DNA of 15,771 bases from Flavobacteriaceae bacterium UBA5079 (GTDB taxonomy: Bacteria; Bacteroidota; Bacteroidia; Flavobacteriales; Flavobacteriaceae). The stretch spans positions 7,211 through 22,981 of the forward strand of contig DIAL01000014.1 in NCBI GenBank assembly GCA_002414705.1, given 5' to 3'. The translations under genes and the position numbers were made by a program. Every line of letters begins with the position of its first letter. The first letter of the stretch is position 1. Positions 14,948-15,771 of this stretch are shown one piece after another. Under the pieces are notes generated by a model. That model was not told the origin of the DNA and ran no database searches. It saw only the letters and a program-made list of their open reading frames with translations.

Positions 14948-14957
14948 ATTTTGACTT

Positions 14958-15464
14958 ATGAGAAAACTAATTATTTTAAAAACGTTAATTGATTTTATTT
15001 GGATTTTGAGTTGTATTCCTATTTTAATTTTAGGGTTTACATTCAGTATTTATATGTTTTTTAATACGGATATTTTAGAATTAACCCGATTTGCAGGAAT
15101 CGAAACAGAAGCACCTATGTGGCAAAAACAACTCTTTATTATAGTTGGTTATGGCATTATTTGTGGTTTTATATATGCAATATTTTTATTTCGTAAAACA
15201 TTACGACTTTTTCAACAAAGAAATCCATTTGATAGTTATGTTATAGAAACTTACAATAAAATGGGAAAAATTTTAATAGGATTGAGCATCATTAGTATGA
15301 TATGTGTTTTTATTGTAAGAATAGTTTTTACCAGTAAAATTGAATTCACTTTAGGCTTGAGTCCGTATTTATTACTTATGAGTTTAGGATTGTTTTTTAT
15401 GGTATTGAGTGAGTCGTTCAAAATTGCGAAGCACGCCAAACAAGACAGCGAATTAAGCATATAA
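14958..15464 (+). CDS. DUF2975 domain four-helix membrane protein
   Basis: The 168-aa protein has four predicted membrane helices (about 10-34, 58-79, 103-123, 135-152). It shows the DUF2975 pattern: RLFQQRNPF in the cytoplasmic loop after helix 2, and a last helix running into LGLFFMVLSESFKIAKHAKQDSELSI. DUF2975 proteins are almost always encoded next to a small YozG-type HTH protein, as here with a 2-bp gap, and the pair is thought to work together, but the signal and role are not known. The ATG at 14958 is placed 10 bp after the second direct repeat. Expression is probably controlled by its HTH partner. Confidence 0.88.
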   Translation: MRKLIILKTLIDFIWILSCIPILILGFTFSIYMFFNTDILELTRFAGIETEAPMWQKQLFIIVGYGIICGFIYAIFLFRKTLRLFQQRNPFDSYVIETYNKMGKILIGLSIISMICVFIVRIVFTSKIEFTLGLSPYLLLMSLGLFFMVLSESFKIAKHAKQDSELSI

Positions 15465-15466
15465 TT

Positions 15467-15673
15467 ATGGCAATACTTATAAATTTAGATGTACAATTGG
15501 AAAAACATAATATGAAAAGCTACGAATTAGCAGAACATATTGGTATTACCACAGCCAATTTGTCCATTTTAAAAACTGGGAAAGCGCGAGCCATACGGTT
15601 TTCTACTTTGGAGGCTATTTGCAAAACTCTAAATTGCCAACCAGCCGATATTTTAGAATATGTTCCAGATTAA
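15467..15673 (+). CDS. YozG-type Cro/C1 helix-turn-helix regulator
   Basis: The 68-aa protein is almost entirely one Xre-like HTH: NLDVQLEKHNMKSYELAEHI (residues 6-25), recognition-helix region GITTANLSILKTGKARAIRF (26-45), then STLEAICKTLNCQPADILEY. This is a textbook match for the YozG-like HTH that accompanies DUF2975. It starts 2 bp after the DUF2975 stop, so the two are translationally close and co-transcribed. It is the best candidate to bind the direct repeats at 14901-14947 and regulate its own operon. No sensory domain is present, so any signal probably comes through DUF2975. Confidence 0.93.
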   Translation: MAILINLDVQLEKHNMKSYELAEHIGITTANLSILKTGKARAIRFSTLEAICKTLNCQPADILEYVPD

Positions 15674-15736
15674 TTTTGTGAATTACTTTTAAACTCAAAC
15701 ATCTTATAAAAAACAATTTCAATTACCTTTATACCC

Positions 15737-15771
15737 ATGTATGCACTGGTAGATTGTAATAATTTTTATGC
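15737..15771 (+). CDS. umuC: Start of a Y-family DNA polymerase (UmuC-like), truncated by the window edge
   Basis: The last 35 bases read ATG and then codons for MYALVDCNNFYA, with the final alanine codon incomplete. This is the characteristic N-terminus of UmuC/Pol V-type polymerases, with the first catalytic metal-binding aspartate at position 6 and the steric-gate-region motif NNFYA. No umuD-like gene precedes it; the neighbour 63 bp upstream is the YozG-type HTH. A near -7 sequence, TACCTTTA (15724-15731), lies only 5 bp before the ATG. The assignment rests on twelve residues but the motif is very specific. Confidence 0.75.
   Translation, partial: MYALVDCNNFY

Larger units (their letters stand above)
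14513..14957. other. 445-bp AT-rich intergenic stretch
   Basis: This lies between the divergent DUF2007 and DUF2975 genes. The right end holds the DUF2975 promoter and direct repeats. The rest shows only weak structure: a short hairpin with ttcga/tcgaa arms (14639-14652), the small palindrome cctaaaatttagg (14749-14761), and an unsupported 40-codon ORF (14793-14915, plus strand) encoding a basic hydrophobic peptide. No RNA gene, insertion sequence or gene remnant is recognised. Confidence 0.5.

Overview
The window is AT-rich chromosomal DNA that looks like a marine or environmental Flavobacteriaceae (Bacteroidota). Evidence for this: two proteins with type IX secretion (T9SS) C-terminal sorting tails, two TonB-dependent receptors, a flavobacterial-type RecX, promoters of the Bacteroidota TTTG/TAnnTTTG type just upstream of several starts, and weak or absent Shine-Dalgarno sequences. 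No rRNA, tRNA, CRISPR array, transposase or phage gene is visible.

Left part (1-9615): the 3' end of a TonB-dependent outer-membrane receptor runs into a hairpin terminator shared with a convergent gene for a very large T9SS-secreted modular surface protein (about 1695 aa). recX is divergent from that gene and ends in a long perfect terminator hairpin shared with a small convergent outer-membrane beta-barrel gene. Next is a second, shorter T9SS protein (728 aa). The two T9SS proteins are paralogous at both ends. The large one carries about 800 extra residues of lamin-tail, choice-of-anchor-D-like and Ig-like modules inserted between the two shared parts.

Centre (9762-14076): a Cupin_8/JmjC-like Fe(II) oxygenase gene lies 51 bp downstream of a BtuB-like TonB receptor gene. 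Divergent from the receptor is a MocR/GntR-type regulator fused to an aminotransferase fold. The 79-bp divergent region and the first codons of the regulator contain three copies of a 10-bp element (one inverted, two direct). This is a good candidate operator, so the unit reads as a regulator-controlled uptake locus. In the regulator, the aminotransferase lysine that would hold PLP aligns with Gln341, and a nearby conserved arginine aligns with Gln348, so it may not bind PLP covalently. This is the most unusual feature of the window.

Right part (14099-15771): a DUF2007/zinc-ribbon protein, a 445-bp intergenic stretch, then a tightly coupled DUF2975 membrane protein plus YozG-type HTH regulator pair. 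The promoter of this pair is bracketed by two near-identical 16-bp direct repeats. The last 35 bases hold the start of a Y-family DNA polymerase (umuC-like) gene that continues outside the window.
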